Shown: positions 1-6,269 of the stretch, in pieces
Numbering within the stretch: the stretch's first letter is position 1
Layout: every line of letters begins with the position of its first letter
Assembly (NCBI GenBank): GCA_003553005.1
Contig: PUPG01000190.1
Coordinates: 1 to 6,315 of the forward strand
Source: Bacteroidales bacterium
Lineage (GTDB): Bacteria > Bacteroidota > Bacteroidia > Bacteroidales > UBA7960
DNA length: 6,315 nucleotides
Reading direction: 5' to 3'
Notes under the pieces: generated by a model
What the model saw: the letters and a program-made list of their open reading frames with translations, nothing else
What the model was told of the DNA's origin: nothing
Database searches by the model: none
Made by a program: the position numbers and the translations under genes

Positions 1-62
1 GATCCGTGAAACAGGTTTGGCACGGGAATTGAGAATTTTTAAGGGAATAGGAGATTGTTTTT
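1..62 (+). other. Leader upstream of tsaC
   Basis: This short stretch precedes the first complete gene. From about base 27 it is A+T-rich and ends in a T run just before the tsaC start. One plus-strand frame is open from base 2 through the tsaC start and stops at 77-79. It could be the tail of an upstream gene, but about 26 codons is too few to tell from chance and I recognise no family in it. I found no convincing Bacteroidota-type promoter (TTTG, then TAnnTTTG about 20 bp later). Confidence 0.4.
49..53 (+). promoter_or_regulatory. Ribosome binding site of tsaC
   Basis: AGGAG lies 9 nt upstream of the ATG at 63. It is a plausible Shine-Dalgarno match and supports that ATG as the start. In this group such matches are optional, so it is weak support rather than proof. 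Confidence 0.5.
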
Positions 63-632
63 ATGTCAGTACACCATGATGTAAAAGAGGCTGTACATGT
101 GCTGCAAAATGGGGGTACCATTCTGTATCCCACGGACACCATATGGGGTATTGGTTGCGATGCCACGCAGGTGAAAGCAGTGGAAAAAGTCTTTCGTATC
201 AAGGAGCGCGTCCAGGAGAAGTCGCTCATCGTGCTCGTGCGCGACCTGGATATGTTGCAGCATTATGTCGAGCACCTGCCGGAAATTGCCATTGAGCTGC
301 TGGCCAGCGTATCCGATCCGATGACCATCATATATCCCGGCGCCCGCAACCTGCCGCGCAACGTGACAGCGGATGATGGCTCCATCGCCATACGCATCCC
401 CAAACACGACTTCTGCCAGGAGATCATTGGTGCGTTAGGCAAGCCCATCACGTCTACCTCAGCCAACGTCAGCGGTGCCCCCAATCCATTTTCATTCAGC
501 AACATCGTAGACCCGATCAAAGAAGCCGTTGACCATGTCGTGCCGGTCAGGTACCAGGCCATAACCCGTCCCAAACCATCTACGATCGTAAAAATTGACA
601 AGAACGGGGAGATGCATATCATCAGGAATTAA
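63..632 (+). CDS. tsaC: L-threonylcarbamoyladenylate synthase (TsaC/YrdC/Sua5 family)
   Basis: This cytosolic enzyme makes threonylcarbamoyl-AMP from threonine, bicarbonate and ATP, the first step of the t6A modification at A37 of tRNAs reading ANN codons. The 189-residue product is a single YrdC-type domain and lacks the extra C-terminal Sua5 domain of the longer (~340 aa) forms. Visible family motifs are GGTILYPTDTIWGIGCDA at residues 17-34, the basic KERVQEKSL stretch at 47-55, MTIIYPGA at 87-94 and STSANVSG at 131-138, followed by PSTIVKI near the C-terminus. The ATG at 63 leaves the normal short N-terminus before the first strand. The next gene starts 14 bp downstream, so co-transcription with the CCA enzyme is likely. 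The later steps need TsaB, TsaD and TsaE, which are not in this window. The family assignment is secure; the symbol follows the short bacterial form. Confidence 0.95.
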   Translation: MSVHHDVKEAVHVLQNGGTILYPTDTIWGIGCDATQVKAVEKVFRIKERVQEKSLIVLVRDLDMLQHYVEHLPEIAIELLASVSDPMTIIYPGARNLPRNVTADDGSIAIRIPKHDFCQEIIGALGKPITSTSANVSGAPNPFSFSNIVDPIKEAVDHVVPVRYQAITRPKPSTIVKIDKNGEMHIIRN

Positions 633-646
633 GTTTATCATTTGCG

Positions 647-2086
647 ATGAAAGAAACAGCGTATGCCCTGGAAGGGCATCTGGATCAGGAGATCATTCAC
701 AAGATTTCCGAGGCCGCGGCAGAGATGAAACGGCCAACCTATATTGTGGGCGGTTGGGTGCGCGACATCCTTCTTGACCGGCCCAGCAAGGACATCGATG
801 TGGTCGTGGCCGGCAGTGGCATTGAGCTTGCCTCCCGGGTGGCCGAGAAAACGGATAAAAAAGGCCGTTTCCAGGTGTTTAAGAATTTTGGTACCGCCAT
901 GCTGCGCTATCGTTCGTGGGAAATTGAGTTTGTGGGCGCCCGGAAGGAGTCCTACCGGGCAGATTCCAGGAAGCCCCTGGTAGAAGATGGTACTCTCGAT
1001 GATGATATGCAGCGCAGGGATTTCACCATCAACACCATGGCAATCAGCCTGAACAAAAAGGATTTTGGTACCCTGCTGGATCCTTTCGATGGGATCAGCG
1101 ACCTGGAACGTAAGGTCATCCGCACACCACTCGATCCGGATATCACCTATTCGGATGACCCCCTCAGGATGATGCGGGCCATCCGGTTTGCCACCCAACT
1201 GCATTTTGAGATCGACCCGGATTCCTTTGACGCCATCCGCAACAATGCAGAAAGGATAAAGATCGTCTCCATGGAAAGGGTGATGGAGGAGTTCAATAAG
1301 ATCATGCTTGCCGACATTCCCGGACGAGGTCTGAAGATGCTCCGGGCCGCCGGACTGCTGCCCCATTTCTTCCCGGAGCTGGAGCAGCTGCACGGCGTCG
1401 AAGTGGTGGAAGGCAAAGCCCATAAGGACAACTTTTTTCATACCCTGCAGGTGCTTGACAACCTGGCTGAGCACACGAATGACCTCTGGCTCCGATGGGC
1501 AGCGCTGTTGCACGACATCGCCAAGCCGGCAACCAAAAAGTATGACAGGGAGCAAGGCTGGACCTTTCATGGACATGAATTCCTGGGACAGAAAATGGTT
1601 CCCCGGATCTTCAGGCGGCTGAAGCTCCCGATGAATGAAAAGATGCGCTATGTGCAAAAGCTGGTGAAGCTTCACCTGCGGCCGATTGCCCTGACAGAAA
1701 GCATCGTCACGGATTCTGCCGTACGCAGACTGCTCTTTGAGGCCGGTGATGATATTGACGACCTGATGATGCTCTGCGAAGCCGATATCACCTCAGGAAA
1801 CCGCGACAAGGTACAGCGATACCTGAAAAACTTCCGCATGGTTCGTAAAAAGTTGCAGGAGATCGAGGAGAAAGACCGCCTCAGGAATTGGCAACCCCCG
1901 GTAACCGGTGAAGATATCATGGAACACTTCGGCATTTCGCCTGGACCTGAGGTGGGCGTGATCAAAACGGCGATCCGGGAAGCCATCCTCGACGGCATCA
2001 TCCCCAACGAAAGGGAGGCCGCACTCGAACTCATGCGAAAGGAAGGCGAAAAACTGGGACTGCAGGCGCGGAATTCAAAAAATTAA
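647..2086 (+). CDS. cca: CCA tRNA nucleotidyltransferase / poly(A) polymerase family with HD domain
   Basis: This template-independent nucleotidyltransferase is expected to add or repair the 3' CCA end of tRNAs using CTP and ATP. In the 479-residue product the class II head comes first: GGWVRD at 35-40, the metal-binding DID at 49-51, RRDFTIN at 123-129 and DPLRMMRAIRFA at 171-182, which belongs to the RNA/nucleotide-binding neck. An HD-type domain follows, with LLHDIAKP (H289, D290) and an earlier candidate metal ligand, His265, in FFHTLQ. The tail (about 385-479) is helical and charged. The length fits the long HD-containing bacterial form. The start ATG has no clear Shine-Dalgarno and sits 14 bp after tsaC, so translation may depend on the upstream gene or on an A/T-rich leader. 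In some lineages CCA addition is split between two paralogues, so an A-adding enzyme or a poly(A) polymerase is the main alternative. The tRNA neighbours favour a tRNA role. Confidence 0.93.
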   Translation: MKETAYALEGHLDQEIIHKISEAAAEMKRPTYIVGGWVRDILLDRPSKDIDVVVAGSGIELASRVAEKTDKKGRFQVFKNFGTAMLRYRSWEIEFVGARKESYRADSRKPLVEDGTLDDDMQRRDFTINTMAISLNKKDFGTLLDPFDGISDLERKVIRTPLDPDITYSDDPLRMMRAIRFATQLHFEIDPDSFDAIRNNAERIKIVSMERVMEEFNKIMLADIPGRGLKMLRAAGLLPHFFPELEQLHGVEVVEGKAHKDNFFHTLQVLDNLAEHTNDLWLRWAALLHDIAKPATKKYDREQGWTFHGHEFLGQKMVPRIFRRLKLPMNEKMRYVQKLVKLHLRPIALTESIVTDSAVRRLLFEAGDDIDDLMMLCEADITSGNRDKVQRYLKNFRMVRKKLQEIEEKDRLRNWQPPVTGEDIMEHFGISPGPEVGVIKTAIREAILDGIIPNEREAALELMRKEGEKLGLQARNSKN

Positions 2087-2110
2087 TCCTTAATTTTGTC
2101 AAAGCAAGGT

Positions 2111-2117
2111 AAAGGAG
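2111..2117 (+). promoter_or_regulatory. Ribosome binding site deciding the start at 2123
   Basis: AAAGGAG lies 5 nt before the ATG at 2123 and is the best Shine-Dalgarno match in the window. It argues for that ATG over the in-frame TTG at 2096, which would place this motif inside the coding sequence. The 36-bp gap after cca otherwise holds only an A/T-rich stretch. Confidence 0.6.
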
Positions 2118-2122
2118 AACGC

Positions 2123-2749
2123 ATGCTGATTTACAAGTTTAAGATACGATTCGAAGAACACGAGGAATTTCTGAGGGAGATCGAGCTCCGCGCTGACCAG
2201 ACTTTTGAGGATTTTCACCAGGCGATCCTGGGTAACCTCGGACTGGACCCGGGCATGCTGGCTTCCTTCTTCATCTGCGATCAACGGTTTCGCAAGCTCA
2301 AGGAGATTCAGCTCGTGGACATGGATCCGGCTGCCCCGCCGGGAGAAGATCCCGATGCGGAGGAAACGGAGGCTGGCAAGGAGGAAGATCATCAGGATAG
2401 TGAACCCCTGCTCATGCATGAGAGTTACCTGAAAGACCATATCGACGATCCCCACCAGCGGATGCTCTTCATGTATGACAACCTCAACCAGTGGACGTTT
2501 TACATTGAACTGATGAAGATCCAGCGCGCCAGCGACACCGAAAGTTATCCCCGCATCAGCAAAGCCAAAGGGCCCGTACCGCGTGAACTCGTCGCCACAC
2601 CCAAGCAAATTCCGGGAGTGGAGACGCCCATGGACTTTTCTTACGGCGATGGCGATGCACCCCCCGAAGACTTATCCGACTTTGATCAGATTGAAGGGGG
2701 TGAGGATTACTATGATGATACGGACCAGGATGAGCCCCCACAGTCATAA
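2123..2749 (+). CDS. PRiA4b ORF3-like acidic protein of unknown function
   Basis: The product has 208 residues. Its N-terminus (YKFKIRF at 4-10, TFEDFHQAI at 27-35, ASFF at 47-50) and its centre (LFMYDNLNQWTFYIEL at 115-130, then YPRISKAKGPVPRE at 142-155) match the pattern I know for the plasmid pRiA4b ORF-3 family, also labelled 'IS1096 element passenger TnpR family'. That pattern has a YxYDFGDxW-like core and a later GxxPPE-like element, and both are degenerate here. Two acidic, probably disordered stretches stand out: about 74-94, inserted between the halves of the domain, and 171-204, where roughly 15 of 34 residues are Asp or Glu. There is no signal peptide or membrane segment, so it is probably cytosolic. 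No enzymatic residues can be named. It sits between cca and miaA and overlaps miaA by 20 bp, so it is likely co-expressed with the tRNA genes. The transposon-derived family name does not mean an insertion element is present. Confidence 0.8.
   Translation: MLIYKFKIRFEEHEEFLREIELRADQTFEDFHQAILGNLGLDPGMLASFFICDQRFRKLKEIQLVDMDPAAPPGEDPDAEETEAGKEEDHQDSEPLLMHESYLKDHIDDPHQRMLFMYDNLNQWTFYIELMKIQRASDTESYPRISKAKGPVPRELVATPKQIPGVETPMDFSYGDGDAPPEDLSDFDQIEGGEDYYDDTDQDEPPQS
2730..2749 (+). other. 20-bp coding overlap, suggesting translational coupling
   Basis: The last codons of the acidic PRiA4b ORF3-like gene overlap the start of miaA in a different frame. If miaA instead starts at 2712 the overlap is 38 bp. 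An overlap of this kind usually means translation of the second gene is helped by ribosomes finishing the first. The coupling is inferred; the overlap is read directly. Confidence 0.65.
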
Positions 2750-3650
2750 GCCCCTGCTGGTATTGATCACCGGTCCGACCGCAGTCGGAAAAACCGCGGT
2801 GAGCACACGCGTTGCACAGGAGCTCCAAACACACATCATTTCTGCGGATGCCCGCCAGTTTTACAAAGAGCTGCAGATTGGTACGGCTGCCCCCACCAAA
2901 GCTGAACTGGAGTCGGCTCCACATCACTTTATCGGACACCTGTCCATTCACGACAACTACAACGCGGCAAGATATGCCAGCGATGCGCTGAATCTCTTGC
3001 ACAAATTGTTTGCCGACCACCCGGTGGTGGTCCTGACCGGTGGCTCCGGACTCTATATCGACACCCTGCTTTATGGCATTGATGACCTTCCCGATCCCGA
3101 CCCCGCAGCCCGGCAGGAGGTGAAAAATATCCATGACCGGCAAGGGGTTGAAGGCCTGCGGCGCTGGCTCAGGCAAGTAGACCCGCAGTATTACGATGTG
3201 GTGGACCGCGCCAATCCAAACCGCATGATGCGGGCCATTGAGACCTTTCTGACGACCGGGGAAAAGTTTTCGGCACTCCGGCGCAACAAAGAGGTAGCCC
3301 GACCCTTCGACACCCTGAAAATCATCCTCGACCGTCCACGTGAGGAGCTTTTTGCCCGCATCAATGCCCGAACTGCGCAAATGATCCGCGACGGACTGAT
3401 CGAAGAGGCCTGGGCGTTTTTTGCCCATCGCCGCCTCAATGCACTCAATACGGTGGGATATAAGGAAGTATACGCGTGGTTATCCGGCGTTTGGCCGCTC
3501 GCGACCGCGGTGGAGAAAATCCAAACCCACACCCGGAGATACGCCAAAAGGCAAATGACATGGTTTAAACGTTACGATGACGCCCAATGGTTGCATCCGG
3601 AGGCTTGCGATGAGATCCTGACCCGCATTCGTGAAAAAGTAAACCCGTAG
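2730..3650 (+). CDS. miaA: tRNA dimethylallyltransferase
   Basis: MiaA transfers a dimethylallyl group from DMAPP to N6 of A37 in tRNAs reading UNN codons, giving i6A, the substrate of MiaB. With the ATG at 2730 the product has 306 residues, normal for the family. Motifs in order: P-loop GPTAVGKT at 15-22; IISADARQFYKELQIGTA at 36-53, with the catalytic-type Asp40; PHHFIGH at 64-70; GGSGLYID at 104-111; NPNRMMRAIE at 162-171; TVGYKE at 241-246; and TRRYAKRQMTWFKR at 268-281. The residue after Asp40 is Ala where many homologues have Ser. The start overlaps the preceding gene by 20 bp. In-frame ATGs at 2712 and 2715 are alternatives, and a purine-rich GGGGGTGAGG (2696-2705) would suit 2712 better. 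The P-loop would then lie six residues further in. Bacteroidota often carry two MiaA paralogues, so this may be one of a pair. Confidence 0.94.
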   Translation: MSPHSHKPLLVLITGPTAVGKTAVSTRVAQELQTHIISADARQFYKELQIGTAAPTKAELESAPHHFIGHLSIHDNYNAARYASDALNLLHKLFADHPVVVLTGGSGLYIDTLLYGIDDLPDPDPAARQEVKNIHDRQGVEGLRRWLRQVDPQYYDVVDRANPNRMMRAIETFLTTGEKFSALRRNKEVARPFDTLKIILDRPREELFARINARTAQMIRDGLIEEAWAFFAHRRLNALNTVGYKEVYAWLSGVWPLATAVEKIQTHTRRYAKRQMTWFKRYDDAQWLHPEACDEILTRIREKVNP

Positions 3651-3667
3651 TGGTCTATGATGGGTTC
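3634..3667 (-). terminator. Weak candidate intrinsic terminator of the minus-strand operon
   Basis: Read on the minus strand, GAACCC (3667-3662) can pair with GGGTTT (3646-3641) around a 15-nt loop, including one terminal G-U pair. It is followed by AC and five Ts (3638-3634). The stem is short and the loop large, so strength is doubtful. It begins at the end of the kinase gene and lies mostly within the last codons of miaA. On the plus strand the same stem has no T run after it, so it gives no terminator for the tRNA operon. Confidence 0.3.
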
Positions 3668-4503
3668 GTGGCGTGATAGCCGACCAGTCCCTCCATCGGG
3701 GAAACCATCATTTGCGCCGTCTGCACCCCAAATTTTTCAGCGGCTTTGTCAAACACTTCACGGAAATGGTATGCCACGGAGCCAATGCATCCCAGTTTGC
3801 GTTGTTGATATTGGGAAAACCGGCTGACCTGTTCCTCGAAAAACGCTTCAAAGCAAGCTTGCACGAGGTTATGGACATAAGGGTGTTCGAGTTGCTCCTT
3901 CAAGAAGTGCGTAAAGGAGGCAAGGAAGCGGTTGGGATTGGCTTTTTTATAGATGTTGGTGAGGATCTCTTCCCGGCTCATTTCATATTTTTCCACGAAG
4001 GCATGCATGATCTCCACGGGTGCCCTTTCTTTCAGGTGGTCTGCAATATACGACTTCCCAAGGTGTGCGCCACTGCCCTCGTCGCCAAACATATACCCCA
4101 GCGAAAACAAGCTTTCTGCGATGTAGCGTCCGTCATAGACGCAGGCGTTTGATCCGGTGCCAAGGATGCAGGCGATGCCGGGGCTGTTGCCAAACAATGC
4201 CCTGGCGGCGGCCAGCATGTCGTGCTCCACCTCCGTGGTGATGTTGGGGAAGATGACCTCCAGGGCATCGCCGATGACTTTCTGTTTGGGTGCGGAGGAG
4301 CATCCCGCCCCATAAAAATGGACGGCGCGGATATCGTCTTTGTCAAACTGACCGGCAAAGGCCTCCTGCAAAATGCCCCTGGCCTCTTCCGTCTGCACGA
4401 AGTAAGGATTCAGTCCAATCGTTTTAAAGGTATGCAGCACGTCGTGGCCTTCAGCTACGACCCAGTCTGTCTTGGTACTTCCACTGTCTGCAATCAGTAT
4501 CAT
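3655..4503 (-). CDS. BadF/BadG/BcrA/BcrD-type ATPase, probable N-acetylhexosamine kinase
   Basis: The 282-residue product is an ASKHA-fold (actin/hexokinase-like) protein, probably a cytosolic kinase of GlcNAc, MurNAc or a related amino sugar. Seen in order: phosphate-1 loop ADSGSTKTDW at 5-14, GAGCSS at 65-70, a candidate catalytic Asp95 in VEHDMLAAARA, phosphate-2 loop ILGTGSNACVYDG at 113-125, the SLGYMFGDEGSGAHLGK segment at 134-150 typical of NAGK-like proteins, and the adenosine-site GSVAYHF at 241-247. The length fits the short bacterial members, and a MurNAc kinase of this family (MurK) is known in Tannerella. No murQ or sugar transporter lies nearby, so the substrate cannot be set. 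The ATG at 4503 is chosen because it directly precedes the first strand; a longer upstream reading would run into cdaA. It follows the cdaA stop by 2 bp (TAGGAATG), which implies co-translation. The benzoyl-CoA reductase-type activator role suggested by the family name is unlikely: the protein looks kinase-like and lacks the usual iron-sulfur cysteine pattern. Confidence 0.85.
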   Translation of the reverse strand: MILIADSGSTKTDWVVAEGHDVLHTFKTIGLNPYFVQTEEARGILQEAFAGQFDKDDIRAVHFYGAGCSSAPKQKVIGDALEVIFPNITTEVEHDMLAAARALFGNSPGIACILGTGSNACVYDGRYIAESLFSLGYMFGDEGSGAHLGKSYIADHLKERAPVEIMHAFVEKYEMSREEILTNIYKKANPNRFLASFTHFLKEQLEHPYVHNLVQACFEAFFEEQVSRFSQYQQRKLGCIGSVAYHFREVFDKAAEKFGVQTAQMMVSPMEGLVGYHATNPS

Positions 4504-4505
4504 TC

Positions 4506-5369
4506 CTAACTTTTTTGTTTGATGATGTTTTTCAGGAAGGAGAACTTCTCTTTGCCTTCGCCTTCTTCCTGTTTGCCTGCAAGAAACTCCGTGGCAAGCA
4601 GCTCCTTCAGCTGCAGGGGTTTGATGTTGCGTTTGATCTCTCCGCCCTTGCACCAGGAGATCTTTCCGGTCTGTTCGCTGACGATCAGGGCGATGGCATC
4701 CGTTTGTTCCGTGATCCCGATGGCCGCCCGGTGGCGCAATCCCAATGAGGCGGGAATCTTCCGGATGGATGACACCGGCAGCACACAGCGTGCCGCACGG
4801 ATCCTGTTGTCTGAGATGATCACGGCACCATCGTGCAGCGGACTGTTGAGAAAGAATATGGACCCGAGCAGCTGCTCTGATATTTCTGCATCCATGCGTT
4901 GTCCCGTCTCAATAAAGGACTCCAGCTTGTCTTCATGCGTGATCACCACCAATGCGCCCGTTTTTTGCTCAGACAGGGACTCAAAAGCGTTGACGATGGC
5001 GGGAATGTTCAACTCGCGTTCGGTTTCCATCTGCCACAATCCCTTGAAAAAAGACCGTGACCCGCGCTGGATGATGCTGCGCTTGCCGATGACCAGCAAA
5101 AAACGGCGGATTTCGGGCTGAAAGACGATGATCAGGGCCAGAACACCCACCGAAATGAATTCTCCCAGGATGGCGGTGAGCAGCTCCATCTCAAAAATCC
5201 GTACCAGCCACCAAATCAGGTAAATGGAGAGGATGCCCAGGAAGATGTTCATGGCCCCGGTGCCGCGGATGAGATTGTATAGCTGGTATATCAGGATGGC
5301 GACAAGGACAATGTCCAGGATGTCGAGAAGCCTGATCTGCAAAAAACCGGGAATGAAAAAAGCCATCAT
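4506..5369 (-). CDS. cdaA: Diadenylate cyclase, CdaA/DacA type (membrane c-di-AMP synthase)
   Basis: This enzyme condenses two ATP into cyclic di-AMP at the inner face of the cytoplasmic membrane. The 287-residue product begins with three hydrophobic segments, about residues 14-33, 40-58 and 65-85, the CdaA membrane anchor, followed by FQPEIRRFL at 83-91. The DisA_N cyclase domain (about 100-255) carries both signature motifs: DGA at 180-182 in LHDGAVIIS and RHR at 212-214 in LGLRHRAAIGI. The C-terminal 20 residues are rich in Lys and Glu. Two adjacent ATG codons (5369 and 5366) make the start uncertain by one residue, and no clear Shine-Dalgarno precedes them. It follows folP by 39 bp and precedes the sugar kinase by 2 bp. 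The Firmicutes partners cdaR and glmM are absent here; the folP-cdaA pairing is what I know from Bacteroidota. Known c-di-AMP roles in other bacteria are potassium, osmotic and cell-wall homeostasis. No phosphodiesterase gene is visible. Confidence 0.95.
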   Translation of the reverse strand: MMAFFIPGFLQIRLLDILDIVLVAILIYQLYNLIRGTGAMNIFLGILSIYLIWWLVRIFEMELLTAILGEFISVGVLALIIVFQPEIRRFLLVIGKRSIIQRGSRSFFKGLWQMETERELNIPAIVNAFESLSEQKTGALVVITHEDKLESFIETGQRMDAEISEQLLGSIFFLNSPLHDGAVIISDNRIRAARCVLPVSSIRKIPASLGLRHRAAIGITEQTDAIALIVSEQTGKISWCKGGEIKRNIKPLQLKELLATEFLAGKQEEGEGKEKFSFLKNIIKQKS

Positions 5370-5399
5370 ATCGCTGTGGTTTGATCCGGGCAGGGTAAA

Positions 5400-5413
5400 G
5401 ATAAAGATTTATC
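5400..5413. repeat. Small inverted repeat across the folP stop codon
   Basis: GATAAA (5400-5405) and TTTATC (5408-5413) are perfect inverted arms with a 2-bp centre, straddling the TAA of folP. The 2-bp centre is too small for an RNA hairpin loop without opening pairs. It may be chance in an A/T-rich spot or a small protein-binding dyad in the folP-cdaA gap. Confidence 0.3.
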
Positions 5414-6269
5414 GTTGTTTTTGATAAAAACTGCAGATTTTTATCGCTTCCCTGGCTTCTTTGACATCGTGCACGCGCAAAATGTCAGCGCCTTGCTCCA
5501 GGGCCAGGGTGTTCAGCACCGTAGTGCCGTTCAGCGCCTTTGCAGGCGGTACGCCGAGTACCTTGTTGATCATCGATTTGCGGGAAAACCCGACGAGAAT
5601 GGGCAGCTCAAACATCCGGAAATAGTCCAGTCCGGCGAGCAACTGATAATTCTGCTCCAGTGTTTTCCCAAAGCCGAAACCCGGATCCAGGATGATGTCG
5701 TGCACCCCCTTGTCTTTCAGTGCATGGATCTTTTCTGAGAAGTAAAAGGCAATGTCCTTGATGAGATGGCGATAGGCGGGTTTCAGCTGCATGTTGTCGG
5801 GGCGGCCCTGCATGTGCATCATGATGTAGGGGACCTGGAGCTCCGCCACCGTATCGAACATGCGCTTGTCGATTTCCCCTGCAGAAATGTCGTTGATGAG
5901 GTGGCCACCGGCCTCGATGGCTTTTCGGGCGGTACTGGCATGGTAGGTGTCGATCGAGATGATGGCCTGGGGAAACTGTTTGACCACTGCGTCAAGTGCC
6001 GGCATCAGCCGGGCCTGCTCTTCTTCGGGATCGATGATCCCTGCCCCGGGGCGGCTCGAGGCAGCGCCCATGTCAAGGATGTCCGCGCCTTCACCCAGGA
6101 ACTGCTCTGCCTTTTTAATGGCATCCAGGGGGTTACGGTACTTGCCCCCATCATAGAATGAGTCTGGCGTAATATTCATCACCCCCATCACGATGGGAGC
6201 AGATAAATTTATAATTTTGCCTTTACAGTTGATGGTCCGGGGAGGATGAAAAAAAGCCTCTTTTGTCAT
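5409..6269 (-). CDS. folP: Dihydropteroate synthase
   Basis: FolP joins p-aminobenzoate to 6-hydroxymethyl-dihydropterin diphosphate to give dihydropteroate in folate synthesis; it is the target of sulfonamides. The 286-residue product is a normal-length TIM barrel with all family loops visible: GVMNITPDSFYDGG at 29-42, GAASSRPGA at 68-76, SIDTYHA at 105-111, NDISAG at 126-131, MHMQGRPDNMQ at 151-161, DPGFGFGK at 195-202, GFSRKSMI at 227-234 and RVHDV at 265-269. The ATG at 6269 is the only in-frame ATG before an upstream TAA, so the start is firm. It is the first gene of the minus-strand block in this window. The 46 bp upstream hold no promoter I can recognise, and any promoter may lie outside the window. 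Residues in the sulfonamide-contacting loops look ordinary for the family, so I see no sign of an acquired resistance allele. Confidence 0.96.
   Translation of the reverse strand: MTKEAFFHPPRTINCKGKIINLSAPIVMGVMNITPDSFYDGGKYRNPLDAIKKAEQFLGEGADILDMGAASSRPGAGIIDPEEEQARLMPALDAVVKQFPQAIISIDTYHASTARKAIEAGGHLINDISAGEIDKRMFDTVAELQVPYIMMHMQGRPDNMQLKPAYRHLIKDIAFYFSEKIHALKDKGVHDIILDPGFGFGKTLEQNYQLLAGLDYFRMFELPILVGFSRKSMINKVLGVPPAKALNGTTVLNTLALEQGADILRVHDVKEAREAIKICSFYQKQR

Noticed and set aside
2..79. Possible C-terminal tail of an upstream gene overlapping the tsaC start
   Set aside because: About 26 open codons is expected by chance fairly often, and the peptide matches nothing I know.
638..1675. 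Long open frame on the minus strand (345 codons) opposite cca
   Set aside because: It is fully antisense to a gene with intact family motifs, matches no family I recognise, and its His/Pro/Gly-rich make-up is typical of reading the complement of a real gene.
2096..2122. TTG start nine codons upstream for the PRiA4b ORF3-like protein
   Set aside because: It would put the good AAAGGAG motif inside the gene and add residues before the first family strand. The ATG at 2123 fits better.
2123..2749. Mobile element suggested by the family label 'IS1096 passenger TnpR' or 'plasmid pRiA4b ORF-3'
   Set aside because: There are no transposase, terminal inverted repeats or target duplications. The gene is embedded in a housekeeping operon, so the label is historical.
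2556..3428. Long open frame on the minus strand (290 codons) opposite miaA
   Set aside because: It is antisense to the conserved MiaA coding sequence, with no recognisable domain and no plausible start context.
5409..6269. FolP as an acquired sulfonamide-resistant (Sul-type) enzyme
   Set aside because: The active-site loops are those of an ordinary chromosomal FolP, and the gene sits in a housekeeping operon with no mobile-element context.
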